Shown here one piece after another: positions 7,661 to 16,526 of a stretch of DNA of 64,000 nucleotides. This DNA comes from an uncultured Collinsella sp. (GTDB lineage Bacteria > Actinomycetota > Coriobacteriia > Coriobacteriales > Coriobacteriaceae). Location: positions 68,644 through 132,643 of the forward strand of contig CAAEBN010000066.1 of assembly GCA_900754075.1 (NCBI GenBank), in the 5' to 3' direction. The position numbers and the translations under genes were made by a program. Numbering within the stretch: position 1 is the first letter of the stretch; each line of letters begins with the position of its first letter. Under the pieces are notes generated by a model. It worked only from the letters and a program-made list of their open reading frames with translations. It was not told the DNA's origin and did no database searches.

Positions 7661-9439
7661 CTAGTTGAGGTTCTCGCGGAGCCACTTGATGGCGCCGGCG
7701 GGGTCGCGGGTAAGGTCGATATATTCCTTGCCGCGCGGGGCGAGCAGCTTAATGCCCAGACGGTCGGTGTCGGCCTTCATGTCGTTGTAGTAGCTACGAA
7801 CCTGCGGGGCGAGCACGATAACGTCGTACTGATCCATGATGGCAGTGTGCTGGCCATAGGCGCCTGCGGAGGAAGCGATGTTCTCTCCGGTCTGTGCGGC
7901 ACCTTCCTTGATGGCATTGGCGAGCATGGCAGAGGTGCCGGCGCCGGCGCACAGGACGAGGACCTTCAGGCCGTCGACATCCTTCTTAGCGGATGCATCG
8001 ACTGCGGGCTCGGGCTGATCGACGACAGGCTTGCTGTCGACGGCGGCAGCGGTCGTCTCGACGGAAGCGGTAGTTTGCTCGACAGCGGGCGCAGAGGCGT
8101 TGGCGGCGACGGCAGCAGCGCCATCGGACTCGAGACCCAGCTCGGCGGCGCGCTCGGCCTCCTGGTCGCAGAGCAGCTTATCGTATGCCTTCAAGAACGG
8201 CAGGTAGATGATGGCGTCCAGCAAGATGATGATCGCGACAAATACCAGGGCGATAAGCTGGAAGTTCGTGGTGATGAAGATACCGATGGGGGCGGGGGTG
8301 GCCCAAGGCACCACGAAGGAGAAACCGTTCATACCCACGTTATCGATAAAGAACTTGGCAACACTCACGTTGACGCAGCCGGCGGCAACAAAGGGGATGA
8401 GCATGTAGGGGTTAAGGATCATCGGCGCGCCAAAGAGCAGCGGTTCGTTGACGGCGAAGGCAACAGGAACAATCGAGGCCTTACCGACGGCCTTGAGCTG
8501 CTTGGACTTCATAAAGAGAATCAGCAGAAGCGGCACGATGAACGTGGCGCCGGTGCCGCCGAACTCACCCACGAGCGACATGTTAAAGGTGAGGGAGTGG
8601 GCGGGGTGGCCACCGGCCAGCAGAACCTGCAGGTTCTCGGCCTGGTTGGCAAGACGGATGGGGTCGATGCCCGGCTGGACGATCGAGGGGCCGTGGACGC
8701 CGATGAACCAGAAGAACGCGGTGCCTGCCTGGATAAGGATAAGACCAGGATAGGTTTCTGCAGCGGTAAAGAGCGGGGAGAGCAGTTTGATAAGCAGTTC
8801 GGAGAACGGAACACCCATGAGGTTGCGCACGACGACATCGATGATGCCGCAGATGATGACGGCGCCGCCAAAGGGGATGATGTCGCGGAAGTTCTGAGCG
8901 ATGGCGCCCGGAACCTCCTTGGGCAGCTTAATGGTCAGATCGCGCGAGACGCAGAACTTATAGACCCACACGGTAATGAACGCGGCGATATAGGCCGAGA
9001 ACAGACCGCGCGTGCCCATGCTGGTGCAATCGAAGACCGAAAGCTCGGAGCCGTTGAGCTTGGTGGTGAACTGCGTGACTGCGAGCAGCAGCATGCTGCA
9101 CTGGGCGGCCACCATGGTGGAGCCGTCGTTGAGCACTTTGCCGGCGGGCATGCGACGGTTCATGGACGCCGTAAAGTTCTTGGCGGTGGTGCCGGCAACC
9201 ATGATGCCCATGACGCCCATGGTGAAGTTATACAGCTTGTTGCACCAGTCGATGAGCGGCTGGGGCAGCGTAATACCAACTACGCCGGGAAGCGTGGCGA
9301 TCAGCAGAAAGATCGAAGAGGTAAGGACGATGGGCATGCACCCAAGGAATCCGTCCTTGATGGCCTGGAGGTAGACGTTCCTCGAGATCTTCTCAAAGAA
9401 CGGCTGATGCTTTTCGAGCATCTTTACGATGGCGTCCAT
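7661..9439 (-). CDS. lacE: Lactose-type PTS permease EIICB, module 1
   Basis: The 592-residue membrane protein imports and phosphorylates a beta-galactoside. The EIIC domain (about residues 1-430) has many membrane segments and the family motifs FIGVHGPSIV and VNEPLLFGAP. A low-complexity Ala/Val linker (about 440-480) joins it to EIIB, where LVLCAGAGTS carries the phosphorylated Cys (about residue 497). Length and order match LacE. A strong AAAGGAG precedes the ATG. There is no EIIA in this operon; the only one in the window is lacF at 15930. Expression probably depends on the palindromes at 9541-9585 and the divergent LacI repressor. Confidence 0.9.
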   Translation of the reverse strand: MDAIVKMLEKHQPFFEKISRNVYLQAIKDGFLGCMPIVLTSSIFLLIATLPGVVGITLPQPLIDWCNKLYNFTMGVMGIMVAGTTAKNFTASMNRRMPAGKVLNDGSTMVAAQCSMLLLAVTQFTTKLNGSELSVFDCTSMGTRGLFSAYIAAFITVWVYKFCVSRDLTIKLPKEVPGAIAQNFRDIIPFGGAVIICGIIDVVVRNLMGVPFSELLIKLLSPLFTAAETYPGLILIQAGTAFFWFIGVHGPSIVQPGIDPIRLANQAENLQVLLAGGHPAHSLTFNMSLVGEFGGTGATFIVPLLLILFMKSKQLKAVGKASIVPVAFAVNEPLLFGAPMILNPYMLIPFVAAGCVNVSVAKFFIDNVGMNGFSFVVPWATPAPIGIFITTNFQLIALVFVAIIILLDAIIYLPFLKAYDKLLCDQEAERAAELGLESDGAAAVAANASAPAVEQTTASVETTAAAVDSKPVVDQPEPAVDASAKKDVDGLKVLVLCAGAGTSAMLANAIKEGAAQTGENIASSAGAYGQHTAIMDQYDVIVLAPQVRSYYNDMKADTDRLGIKLLAPRGKEYIDLTRDPAGAIKWLRENLN

Positions 9440-9540
9440 AGAGCTCCTTTGCTACTTGATGCACGATGCATGTGGATGGAACTGGTCGTCGATGGATGGT
9501 CAGGACTGCCCGGAAGCCTTCCTGCTTAAGGAAGGCATTG

Positions 9541-9585
9541 CGAAATGACAACGTTGTCATTTCGTTAATGACAACGTAAGACATT
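9541..9585. promoter_or_regulatory. LacI-type operators between lacE1 and lacI1
   Basis: CGAAATGACAAC and its exact complement GTTGTCATTTCG form a perfect 24-bp palindrome at 9541-9564. A second, imperfect copy, AATGACAACGTAAGACATT, follows at 9567-9585. Both carry the central CG typical of LacI-family sites and lie in the divergent promoter region. Confidence 0.8.
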
Positions 9586-9723
9586 TCTGGAAGAGCAACA
9601 AGGATATAAGGGCGAGCGGTCGATATTGTCCGGTGAATGGTTGATTTATCAGTCGGGCAGGTAGTGTATGCTAGAACGCAAAAAACAAGCGATAGAGAAC
9701 CGAGTGGAGAAGCAGTGGCAACG

Positions 9724-10725
9724 ATGGACAAGAAAAACGTCTCGATGAACGATGTGGCGATTGCCGCGGGCGTTTCGCTCAAGACGGTGTCGCGCGTGAT
9801 CAACGAGCCCGATAGCGTGCGCGAGTCGACGCGCGATAAAGTCCATTCCGCAATGGAGGCGCTCGGATTTCGAACCAACTTTGCCGCGCGTTCGCTCAAG
9901 TTGGGCCGTTACGGGTGTATCGGCGTGGTGCTGTTTCACTTGTCGGGTGGCGCCGTGGACATGATTGACGGTATTGCCGATGCCGCCGAAGAGCGGGGCT
10001 TTGCTCTCACGATGATCAAAAAGCGGGCGGGGGAGAAGATGACCCTTGCCGATGCGGCGCACAGAATGTCGCAGCTTCCCGTCGACGGCATGATTTTCAA
10101 CCTGCGTCAGATGGTCGATGACTTTGATGCCTTTGAGGCACCGAAGGACCTCAAGACGGTGATTATCACACCGATGGAGCATCCTCGCTGTTCCACCGTC
10201 AGTGACGACCAAGAGGGCGGCGCGCGCATGGCGTGCGAGTACTTCTTGAATCACGGGCACAAGAGCGTGTACTTCGTTTCTGGTAAAAAAGAGTCACTGT
10301 CGAGCCAGTGCCGTATGAAAGGTTGGCGAGCGGCACTCGAGGCGCGTGGCATTGAGCCGCCCGAGCCTCTGCAAGGCGATTGGAATGCGGATAGTGGTTA
10401 TGCCGCGGGCCTTGTGCTTGCCGATAAACCCGATTGCACGGCGGTCCTCGCTGCTAACGACTGCATGGCAAACGGCGTGATGGTGGCTCTGCGTGACAAA
10501 GGGCTCAGTGTGCCCGACGACGTGTCCGTGATCGGCTTCGACGATGAGCTCTACAAGACGATTCCCAACTCGATTCTGACGTCGGTGAAGTTTCGCCACC
10601 ACGAGCTGGGCATCCGTGCGCTTAACGAGGTCGTCGCAGGTCTGGAAGCCCCGAGCTCCAGAAGCCGTACGCTCGTCTCGGGCGTGTTGGTCGAGCGTTC
10701 CAGCGTAAAGGACCTGCGGGCGTAG
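9724..10725 (+). CDS. LacI-family repressor of lac PTS module 1
   Basis: This 333-residue regulator has the LacI headpiece (VSMNDVAIAAGVSLKTVSRV, then the hinge helix around NFAARSLKLGR) and a periplasmic-binding-protein-like effector domain ending with VSVIGFDDE. It is divergent from the lacE1-lacG1 operon and two palindromes lie between them, so local repression relieved by a sugar or sugar phosphate is the likely job. The ATG at 9724 fits GGAGAAG 11 bases upstream. A GTG at 9715 is an alternative. It is about as long as the paralogous regulators at 14711 and 26189 and shares their PVDGM and STV/D motifs. Confidence 0.88.
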   Translation: MDKKNVSMNDVAIAAGVSLKTVSRVINEPDSVRESTRDKVHSAMEALGFRTNFAARSLKLGRYGCIGVVLFHLSGGAVDMIDGIADAAEERGFALTMIKKRAGEKMTLADAAHRMSQLPVDGMIFNLRQMVDDFDAFEAPKDLKTVIITPMEHPRCSTVSDDQEGGARMACEYFLNHGHKSVYFVSGKKESLSSQCRMKGWRAALEARGIEPPEPLQGDWNADSGYAAGLVLADKPDCTAVLAANDCMANGVMVALRDKGLSVPDDVSVIGFDDELYKTIPNSILTSVKFRHHELGIRALNEVVAGLEAPSSRSRTLVSGVLVERSSVKDLRA

Positions 10726-10743
10726 ACGTGCTCGGCTCGTTCA

Positions 10744-10959
10744 TCTCAACCTGTAACAGCTAGGGACCAAAAACTCGGTTAGATGTTACAGATTGAGATT
10801 GAGAGGATTGTCCTGTGCGTTTATCTCAATTTGTAACAACTAGACGTCCAAAACCGGTTCTAGTGTTACAGATTTAGACAATTCGACCCGGTCTCCCCGG
10901 TTTGTCTTGATTTGTAACAGCTAGGGACCAAAAACTCGGTTAGATGTTACAGATTGAGA
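10744..10959. repeat. Array of three 55-nt palindromic repeats (array 2)
   Basis: Units of 55 nt start at 10744, 10824 and 10905 (periods 80 and 81), with the same arms and centre as array 1 at 5854. The first and third units are almost identical in the stretch GGGACCAAAAACTCGGTTAG. The array lies between the lacI1 stop and the terminator of lacG2, filling most of that 352-bp gap. Confidence 0.9.
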
Positions 10960-10982
10960 TAAACGGCTTTCGACCTGCACAA

Positions 10983-11023
10983 AAGGGCCGGGGGCAGCGC
11001 GCCGTGTGACGTGCCGCCCCCGG
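10983..11023 (-). terminator. Terminator of the second lac PTS module
   Basis: On the minus strand AGCCGGGGGCGGCAC and a GC-rich return arm ending GCTGCCCCCGGCC form a long stem followed by CTTTTGTG. It lies about 55 bases after the lacG2 stop. Confidence 0.75.
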
Positions 11024-11077
11024 CTGAGAAATGGGGACAGGTTGTGTGAGCGGGGCAATCCCGCTAGTCGCAAGCCA

Positions 11078-12517
11078 CTAGTCCAGACGACGGGTCTGCG
11101 CCACGTGCTTATACCAGTAGGCGCTTGCCTTGGGCGTGCGCTTCTGGGTTTTAAAGTCAACGTAGAAGAAGCCATAGCGCTTGTTGTAGCCATTGGTCCA
11201 GGAGAACTGATCCTGCAGGCTCCACAGGAAGTAGCCACCCACGTTGACGCCCACCTCCATGGCCTTAAGCAGCCAGCGCAGGTGCTGCTCGATGTAGTCG
11301 ATGCGCGGCTGGTCGTCCACAAAACCGTCCTTGTAGGGGTCCTTGTAGCCCATGCCGTTCTCGGTAATGAAGATCTGCTTGTAGTTGGGGTAGCGCTGCT
11401 TAATGTAGACGAGCAGATCGAACAGACCCTCGGGATAGATAATCCAGTCCCAGTCGGTGGTGGGGATGCCAGGCTTGTTCACATGCTCGCCAATACCCTT
11501 GACGCGCCAGCGGCCGGTGCCCTTCTCGCCCGTACCGTTGTGGTGCAGGTCGTTCTCGCCGTCGTAAGCCTTGAGGAAGCGGCACTGGTAGTTGTTGACA
11601 CCCAGGTAGTCGTTGTAGAGCGCTGCCTCGCGCATAATCTCGAGGTCCTCGTCCAGGATTTCGATGGTGCCGCCCGAGATGGCCGCCAGGCGGTTGGCGC
11701 ACTCGAGGGTGTCGGGAGCATAGTCGCCGCGGAAGGTGGCGTCGAGCAAGAACTGGTTCTGCAGCACGTGCTCGTTGTTGGCGGCCTTGATGTCGGCGGG
11801 GTCGTTCTCGTTGAGCGGGTACTTAAACTCCAGCGACTGAATGACGCCGATCTTGCCCTTAAAACCGCCGTTGTGGAAGGCCAGTACTGCCTTGGCGTGG
11901 GCGAGCATCATGTTGTGCTCGCACTGGAAGGCCTCGGCAAGATGCGCCTTGACGCCACCGGGGAAGGTGCCCTCGATGTAGGTGTTGGAGGCATCGGCCC
12001 AAATCTCGTTAAAGGTGAACCAATAGGTCACCTGGTCGGCGTACTCCTTAAAGCAGAAGGTGGCAAAGTCCACAAAGGCGTCGATGGTCTCGCGGTTGAG
12101 GAAGTCGCCCTTCTCAAAGAGGGGAAGCGGCGTGTCAAAGTGATGCAGCGTGACAAACGGCTCAACGTGATGCTTGTGACATTCGGCGAAAAGGTCGTGA
12201 TAGAACTGGACGCCCTCGGGGTTAATCTCACCGGTGCCGTTGGGGAAGATGCGGCTCCAGGCAATGGAGAGGCGGATGCCGTTGATGCCAAACTCCTCGC
12301 ACAGCTCCAGGTCGACGGGGTACTGGTTGTAGAAGTCCGAAGCGGGATCGGGGGAAAAGCGCCCCTGGGCCTCCAGAAAATCGTCCCAGGCAACCTTGCC
12401 CTTACCGTGAGTACGGGTCTCGCCCTCTACCTGGTAGGCAGCAGTGGCGCCGCCAAAGACAAAGTCCTCGGGAAACTGCGCAGGCGGGTTGGTGACGCTA
12501 GCAGGGTTAACGGACAT
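11078..12517 (-). CDS. lacG: 6-phospho-beta-galactosidase (GH1), module 2
   Basis: The 479-residue paralogue of lacG1 has the same signature set: FVFGGATAAYQVEGETRTHG, acid/base Glu in TFNE (about 171), nucleophile in FITENGMGY (about 386), and SWTNGYNKRYG for the phosphate. It retains LHHFDTP, where the module 1 enzyme has LDHFDTP, and so looks even closer to classical LacG. The Shine-Dalgarno site before 12517 is weak. It follows lacE2 with a hairpin in the short gap. Differences between the two paralogues around the active site could mean different disaccharide preferences, for example lactose-6-phosphate versus cellobiose-like substrates. Confidence 0.88.
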   Translation of the reverse strand: MSVNPASVTNPPAQFPEDFVFGGATAAYQVEGETRTHGKGKVAWDDFLEAQGRFSPDPASDFYNQYPVDLELCEEFGINGIRLSIAWSRIFPNGTGEINPEGVQFYHDLFAECHKHHVEPFVTLHHFDTPLPLFEKGDFLNRETIDAFVDFATFCFKEYADQVTYWFTFNEIWADASNTYIEGTFPGGVKAHLAEAFQCEHNMMLAHAKAVLAFHNGGFKGKIGVIQSLEFKYPLNENDPADIKAANNEHVLQNQFLLDATFRGDYAPDTLECANRLAAISGGTIEILDEDLEIMREAALYNDYLGVNNYQCRFLKAYDGENDLHHNGTGEKGTGRWRVKGIGEHVNKPGIPTTDWDWIIYPEGLFDLLVYIKQRYPNYKQIFITENGMGYKDPYKDGFVDDQPRIDYIEQHLRWLLKAMEVGVNVGGYFLWSLQDQFSWTNGYNKRYGFFYVDFKTQKRTPKASAYWYKHVAQTRRLD

Positions 12518-12541
12518 GATGATCCAATCGTCTAAATCGAA

Positions 12542-12573
12542 GGGCCAGCCGGTCTTGGATGGTCGGCTGGCCC
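12542..12573. promoter_or_regulatory. Intercistronic hairpin between lacE2 and lacG2
   Basis: GGGCCAGCCG and CGGCTGGCCC form a perfect 10-bp stem with a 12-nt loop. There is no U-tract. It is the positional equivalent of the hairpin at 7620-7646 but unrelated in sequence. Confidence 0.5.
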
Positions 12574-12583
12574 TGGGCGTTAC

Positions 12584-14353
12584 TTACTTCGAGAGTTGCT
12601 CGCTTACGAAGGCGAGAGACTTATCGCCGTTCTGGGAGAGCTCGATGTACTGCTTGCCACGGCAGGCGACGCACTTGTTGCCCACGCGCTCGCAGTCCTT
12701 CTGCAAGTCGGCCAGGTAGCTGGCGGCCTGCGGGGCCAGGACGACCAGATCGAAGTCGGGGAGCATGTCCACGTGGTTGCCATAGGCCTCGGCAGCGGTC
12801 TCGAGGTTAATACCGCGCTCCTTGGCGGCCTTGGCCAGCGCGTTGGCGAGCAGGCCCGAGGTACCGCCGCCCTGACAGAGCACGAGCACGCGCTTGCCGT
12901 TGAGGTCGCTGGTGGCCGTAGCCTCGGCAGCGGGTGCTGCGGGAGCGGCGTCGGCCTTCACGGCCTCGGCAGCGGCGCCGGCGGCAACGCTCTTGGCGTC
13001 GGCCTTGCCCTGGAAGGCATCGTTGAGCTTGGCGGCCTTCTCGGCGTTCTTGGCGGCGAGCTCCTCCTGGGAGATCTCGGCCTCCTCGGCGCACTTCTGG
13101 GCGTCATAGGCACGGAAGAACGGGTAGTACAGCGCAAAGTCGACGACCAGGATGATGGCGAGCATCACAAAGGCGAGCGGCTGGAAGCCCAAGCCCATGA
13201 TGGTGCCGATGGGGCCGGGGACGGTCCAAGGCAGGGTGTACATAAAGCCGTTCATGCCCAAGAAGTCGATAAAGATCTTGAGGATCCAGATGTTGGCGAT
13301 CGGGGCAAAGACAAACGGGACAAAGAAGACGGGGTTGAGCACGATGGGCGCGGCGAACAGCAGCGGCTCGTTGACAGCAAAGCACACGGGGACGATGGCG
13401 GCCTTACCGACGGCGCGCATCTCCTGGGACTTGGCCAGGAAGCAGAACATAAAGACCAGGACGAGCGTGGCGCCGGTACCGCCCATGCAGACGACGAAGT
13501 ACTGGGCACCCTGGGTCAGGACAGCGGAAGCGTGCTGGCCGGCCTGGAACGCAGCCAGGTTGTCGGTCATGTTGGCAACGAGGGCGGCGGCGATGGCGGG
13601 CTCGACGATCGAGGGGCCGTGGACGCCGACGAACCAGAACAGGCTCATGGCGCCGTAGATCACAGCAAGGCCGATGTAGCCGTCGGCAGCGGTGAACAGG
13701 GGCTGGAACACCTGGATGACACCCTGGGCAAAGCAGAAGCCAAAGGCAGCGCGGAAGACGATGTCAAAGACCCAAAAGACGGTGATGCAGACGGAGAAGG
13801 GGATGATGTCCTTAAAGGTCTGCGAGATGTTGGGCGGAACCTGCTCGGGCATCTTGACGGTGATGTTGCGCTTAATGAAGAACTTGTAGATGATGCCGGT
13901 CACAAACGCAGCGATGAAGGCGGTCAACAGGCCCTTGGAACCAAGGTAGGTGGTGTTGAAGCCACTGGCGGCGTCCGTGGCGATCGTGTCGCTCGAAAGG
14001 AGCAAGAAGCCGATGATAGCCGCGCACATGCACGAGATGAAGTTGATCTGGTTGTTCTTGGGCAGATCGCGGTTCTGAGCGTCGGCGAAGTGCTTGGCTG
14101 TGGTGGCAGCGCAGGCGATGGCCAGGATACCCATGGAGTAGTTGTAGCACTTCCACAGGGCGTTGTTGATGTCATCGGGCCAGTAGAAACCCCAAATGTT
14201 GGGGACCGAGGCTACCAGGCAGAAGATGGACGAGAAGATGATGATGGGGATGACGGAGATAAAGCCGTCGCGGATCGCCTTGAGGTACTTGTTGCGGGCG
14301 ATCGCGTTGAAAAAGGGCTGGCCCTTTTCGATGATGGCGATGAGTTGCTCCAT
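12584..14353 (-). CDS. lacE: Lactose-type PTS permease EIICB, module 2
   Basis: This 589-residue permease resembles lactic-acid-bacterial LacE even more than module 1 does: IRDGFIS near the start, SVPNIWGFYW, FWFVGVHGPSIVEPA, and the EIIB active-site loop VLVLCQGGGTSGLLANAL with the phosphorylated Cys near residue 493. An Ala-rich linker (about 430-480) separates EIIC and EIIB. TTAGGAGC precedes the start. It heads the lacE2-lacG2 operon and would receive phosphate from LacF. Its regulator is probably the divergent LacI gene at 14711, acting at the palindromes in the 357-bp gap. Confidence 0.92.
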   Translation of the reverse strand: MEQLIAIIEKGQPFFNAIARNKYLKAIRDGFISVIPIIIFSSIFCLVASVPNIWGFYWPDDINNALWKCYNYSMGILAIACAATTAKHFADAQNRDLPKNNQINFISCMCAAIIGFLLLSSDTIATDAASGFNTTYLGSKGLLTAFIAAFVTGIIYKFFIKRNITVKMPEQVPPNISQTFKDIIPFSVCITVFWVFDIVFRAAFGFCFAQGVIQVFQPLFTAADGYIGLAVIYGAMSLFWFVGVHGPSIVEPAIAAALVANMTDNLAAFQAGQHASAVLTQGAQYFVVCMGGTGATLVLVFMFCFLAKSQEMRAVGKAAIVPVCFAVNEPLLFAAPIVLNPVFFVPFVFAPIANIWILKIFIDFLGMNGFMYTLPWTVPGPIGTIMGLGFQPLAFVMLAIILVVDFALYYPFFRAYDAQKCAEEAEISQEELAAKNAEKAAKLNDAFQGKADAKSVAAGAAAEAVKADAAPAAPAAEATATSDLNGKRVLVLCQGGGTSGLLANALAKAAKERGINLETAAEAYGNHVDMLPDFDLVVLAPQAASYLADLQKDCERVGNKCVACRGKQYIELSQNGDKSLAFVSEQLSK

Positions 14354-14411
14354 GCAATGCTCCTAAGAGTCGGTGGGTTAGCAACGATGGTAGCTTTTGA
14401 CTTTCGGTTGC

Positions 14412-14435
14412 CAAAATGTTGACGTTGCCATTTTG
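14412..14435. promoter_or_regulatory. LacI-type operator 1 before lacE2
   Basis: CAAAATGTTGAC pairs imperfectly (9 of 12) with GTTGCCATTTTG. The site has the same AATG...CATT frame as the module 1 operators but a different core. Confidence 0.6.
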
Positions 14436-14533
14436 CGACACAAAAAAAGACGCGAACCGGTGGTTCCTGTGCCTGCGAACCGTCGATTCCCTATGTGTAA
14501 ACGTTTGAGCCGCCCGGTGGCTCTGTGTTTGCG

Positions 14534-14554
14534 CAATGGCAACGTTAACATTTG
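14534..14554. promoter_or_regulatory. LacI-type operator 2 before lacI2
   Basis: AATGGCAACGTTAACATT is a near-palindrome centred on AACGTT, about 100 bp from operator 1. Two such sites in the divergent region would allow looping between bound repressors. Confidence 0.6.
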
Positions 14555-14710
14555 GGCGCCAAAAGCCGTTTGGGGAAGCAAAAATGTCGGTGAACGGTAG
14601 GTTTTGGGTGGTGAGCGTATGGTGGGGGAGGCGTTGGATATACTTGAAGGCGTTAAAAATGACTGCGTAGGGTGCCACTAATGGCATCGTCGACATAGAA
14701 AGATCGACCT

Positions 14711-15715
14711 ATGGCCGCTGTTAAAAAATCGGTTTCCGTTAAGGACGTGGCGCGTCTCGCGGGCGTCTCGGAGCAGACGGTCTCGCGCACCGTGCACGAT
14801 TCGCCCAGCGTGCGCCCCGAGACCAAGGAGCGCGTGCGTGCTGCTATGCGCGAGCTGGGGTATCGCCCCAATTTTGCCGGTCGATCGCTGCGCCGTGGCA
14901 AGTTTAAGACCGTCGGCGTCGCCATGTTCAACATCACCGGTACCGGCAACCTCGACCGTATGGAGGGCTTTGCCGCCGCGGCCGACAAACATGGCTATGC
15001 CATCACCCTCACTAAAGTAGACGGGCATCCGTATACCCTCGAGGGCGCATCGTCGCGCATGAGCGCACTGCCGGTGGACGGTATGGTTGTGATCATGAAT
15101 CGCATGCCGGCGGACTTTGGCACTTTTGAGCCGCTGCCCGGCATGCAGACTGTGCTCGTTACGATGTTGGAGCACCCGCTCTGTTCTACGGTCGATAACG
15201 ACCAGTTCGATTGCTCGCGCCAGGTGGTCGAGTACTTGCTGGGGCGGGGGCACAAAACCGTGCACTTTATCTCGTGTCCCGAGCGCTCGCTTTCGGGCAT
15301 GCGGCGCGAGGAAGGCTGGCGCGAGACATTGCGCGCGCATGGCATTGAGCCACCGCAGCTCGTGCGCGGTGACTGGACGGCGCAGAGTGGATATGCTGCC
15401 GGCCAGGTGCTTGCGGATGATCCGACCTGCACGGCCATTTATGCCTCCAACGACGCCATGGCCTACGGCTGCATCCGCGGGCTGGAGTCGCGCGGGAAGT
15501 GCGTGCCCCAGGACGTGAGCGTGGTGGGTGTTGACGATAGTCTGGGCGATATCGTGCCCGATCGTCGCCTGACCACGGTGCGCTTTGACAACAAGCGCGT
15601 CGGCATGTGGGCGGTCGACAAGATTGCCGGCGCCGAGGGCGTTGAACCCGGTGTGGAGCACATGCTGTTTCCGGGCGTGCTCGTCGAGGGCGATACGGTA
15701 CGCGATTGGCGCTAG
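14711..15715 (+). CDS. LacI-family repressor of lac PTS module 2
   Basis: The 334-residue protein opens with a LacI headpiece (VKDVARLAGVSEQTVSRTVH, hinge near NFAGRSLRRGKF) and continues with the effector-binding core, including SALPVDGM, EHPLCSTVDNDQ and DVSVVGVDDS. It is divergent from lacE2-lacG2. The overall similarity to the regulators at 9724 and 26189 indicates a local paralogous family that arose with the modules. The sites at 14412 and 14534 are the probable targets. Confidence 0.88.
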   Translation: MAAVKKSVSVKDVARLAGVSEQTVSRTVHDSPSVRPETKERVRAAMRELGYRPNFAGRSLRRGKFKTVGVAMFNITGTGNLDRMEGFAAAADKHGYAITLTKVDGHPYTLEGASSRMSALPVDGMVVIMNRMPADFGTFEPLPGMQTVLVTMLEHPLCSTVDNDQFDCSRQVVEYLLGRGHKTVHFISCPERSLSGMRREEGWRETLRAHGIEPPQLVRGDWTAQSGYAAGQVLADDPTCTAIYASNDAMAYGCIRGLESRGKCVPQDVSVVGVDDSLGDIVPDRRLTTVRFDNKRVGMWAVDKIAGAEGVEPGVEHMLFPGVLVEGDTVRDWR

Positions 15716-15744
15716 GGCGCGGGTCTGTTTGGGTTGCCGCTAAT

Positions 15745-15848
15745 TGTGTTCGATATTGTTCAGATTGGTTTAAAAACCGTTCACGGACGAAAAGTAACCG
15801 TTCATAGCTCGAAATTACGTTTTGCGCTGTTCTTTTTTGTTTGAATGT
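15745..15848. promoter_or_regulatory. TGTTC-rich regulatory region before lacF
   Basis: The region between lacI2 and lacF contains repeated TGTTC or CGTTCA elements (TGTTCGATATTGTTCAG near 15747, CCGTTCA near 15778 and 15799) and TTGTTTGAATG near 15838. The last matches sites before the DeoR gene and before lacA. DeoR-family repressors often bind such half-site series. Confidence 0.45.
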
Positions 15849-15929
15849 TATTGTTTCTGTCATACACAACGCAGCGCGTATGCCCGGACGCGATGCTCTC
15901 CATTGGTTCATATGTGAAAGGAACGCAAC

Positions 15930-16268
15930 ATGGCAACCAAAGAAGAAATCTCGATGGTTGGATTCGAGATTGTCGCATACGCAGGTGACGCCCAGACCGA
16001 TCTGCTTGCAGCGCTCGATGCTGCTCGCGAGGGTGACTTTGAGAAGGCCGAGCAGCTGCACAAGGATGCCAGCGATGCGCTCATCGGTGCCCACGACACG
16101 CAGACCAAGCTGCTTTCGCAGGAGGCCGGCGGTGGCGAGATGGAGATGACCTTCATCATGGCTCACGCTCAGGACACTCTCATGACCACTATGATCCTGG
16201 AGAAGCAGACCCGCTTTACCATCGATGCCTACAAGCGCATCGCTGCGCTCGAGGCCAAGCTCGCCTAA
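15930..16268 (+). CDS. lacF: Lactose/cellobiose-type PTS enzyme EIIA
   Basis: This 112-residue cytoplasmic protein is the EIIA of the lactose/chitobiose PTS family. It has the all-helical pattern VGFEIVAYAGDAQTDLLAAL, then EQLHKDASDALIGAHDTQTK, and the phosphorylatable His in MAHAQDTLMT (about residue 79). It passes phosphate from HPr to EIIB. AAAGGAACG precedes the ATG. It stands as a single gene with its own promoter region and terminator, yet is the only EIIA in the window, so it probably serves both LacE paralogues. Confidence 0.92.
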   Translation: MATKEEISMVGFEIVAYAGDAQTDLLAALDAAREGDFEKAEQLHKDASDALIGAHDTQTKLLSQEAGGGEMEMTFIMAHAQDTLMTTMILEKQTRFTIDAYKRIAALEAKLA

Positions 16269-16294
16269 CGAGCCCTCACAACCAAGCCCCTTCC

Positions 16295-16328
16295 AAAAGC
16301 CCTGCCGCTACCCGCGACAGGGCTTTTT
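16295..16328 (+). terminator. Terminator of lacF
   Basis: AAAAGCCCTG and CAGGGCTTTTTC form a stem with a 13-nt loop and a T-run, 27 bases after the stop. Confidence 0.85.
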
Positions 16329-16341
16329 CTGTCCTCCTCCA

Positions 16342-16408
16342 AGTTGCGGTGAAATAGGGACTGAATAGGGGCCGGCGGGCTCAAAACAATCCCTATTCCA
16401 CCGCAACT
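16342..16408. repeat. Inverted-repeat element, AGTTGCGGTG family, copy 1
   Basis: AGTTGCGGTGAAATAGGGA and TCCCTATTCCACCGCAACT form 19-bp arms around a 29-nt loop. A second copy is at 52310-52376. A GGGGACAGTC motif follows at about 16428, as also occurs beside copy 2. Confidence 0.75.
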
Positions 16409-16526
16409 CATCCCGAGATAGTCATTGGGGACAGTCTTGGTGCGCTCCATTCGTCCTCCCGTTCGGTTTTTTACTGGGTGGGTATACTTCCATCCGCAAT
16501 ACAGACCGGACTGAGGAGGTATCCAA

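Noticed and set aside
6629..9529. Very long open frame on the plus strand opposite lacG1/lacE1
   Set aside because: It is antisense to two clearly homologous genes, has a low-complexity Gly/Ala/Val/Asp composition, and arises from high-GC codon bias.
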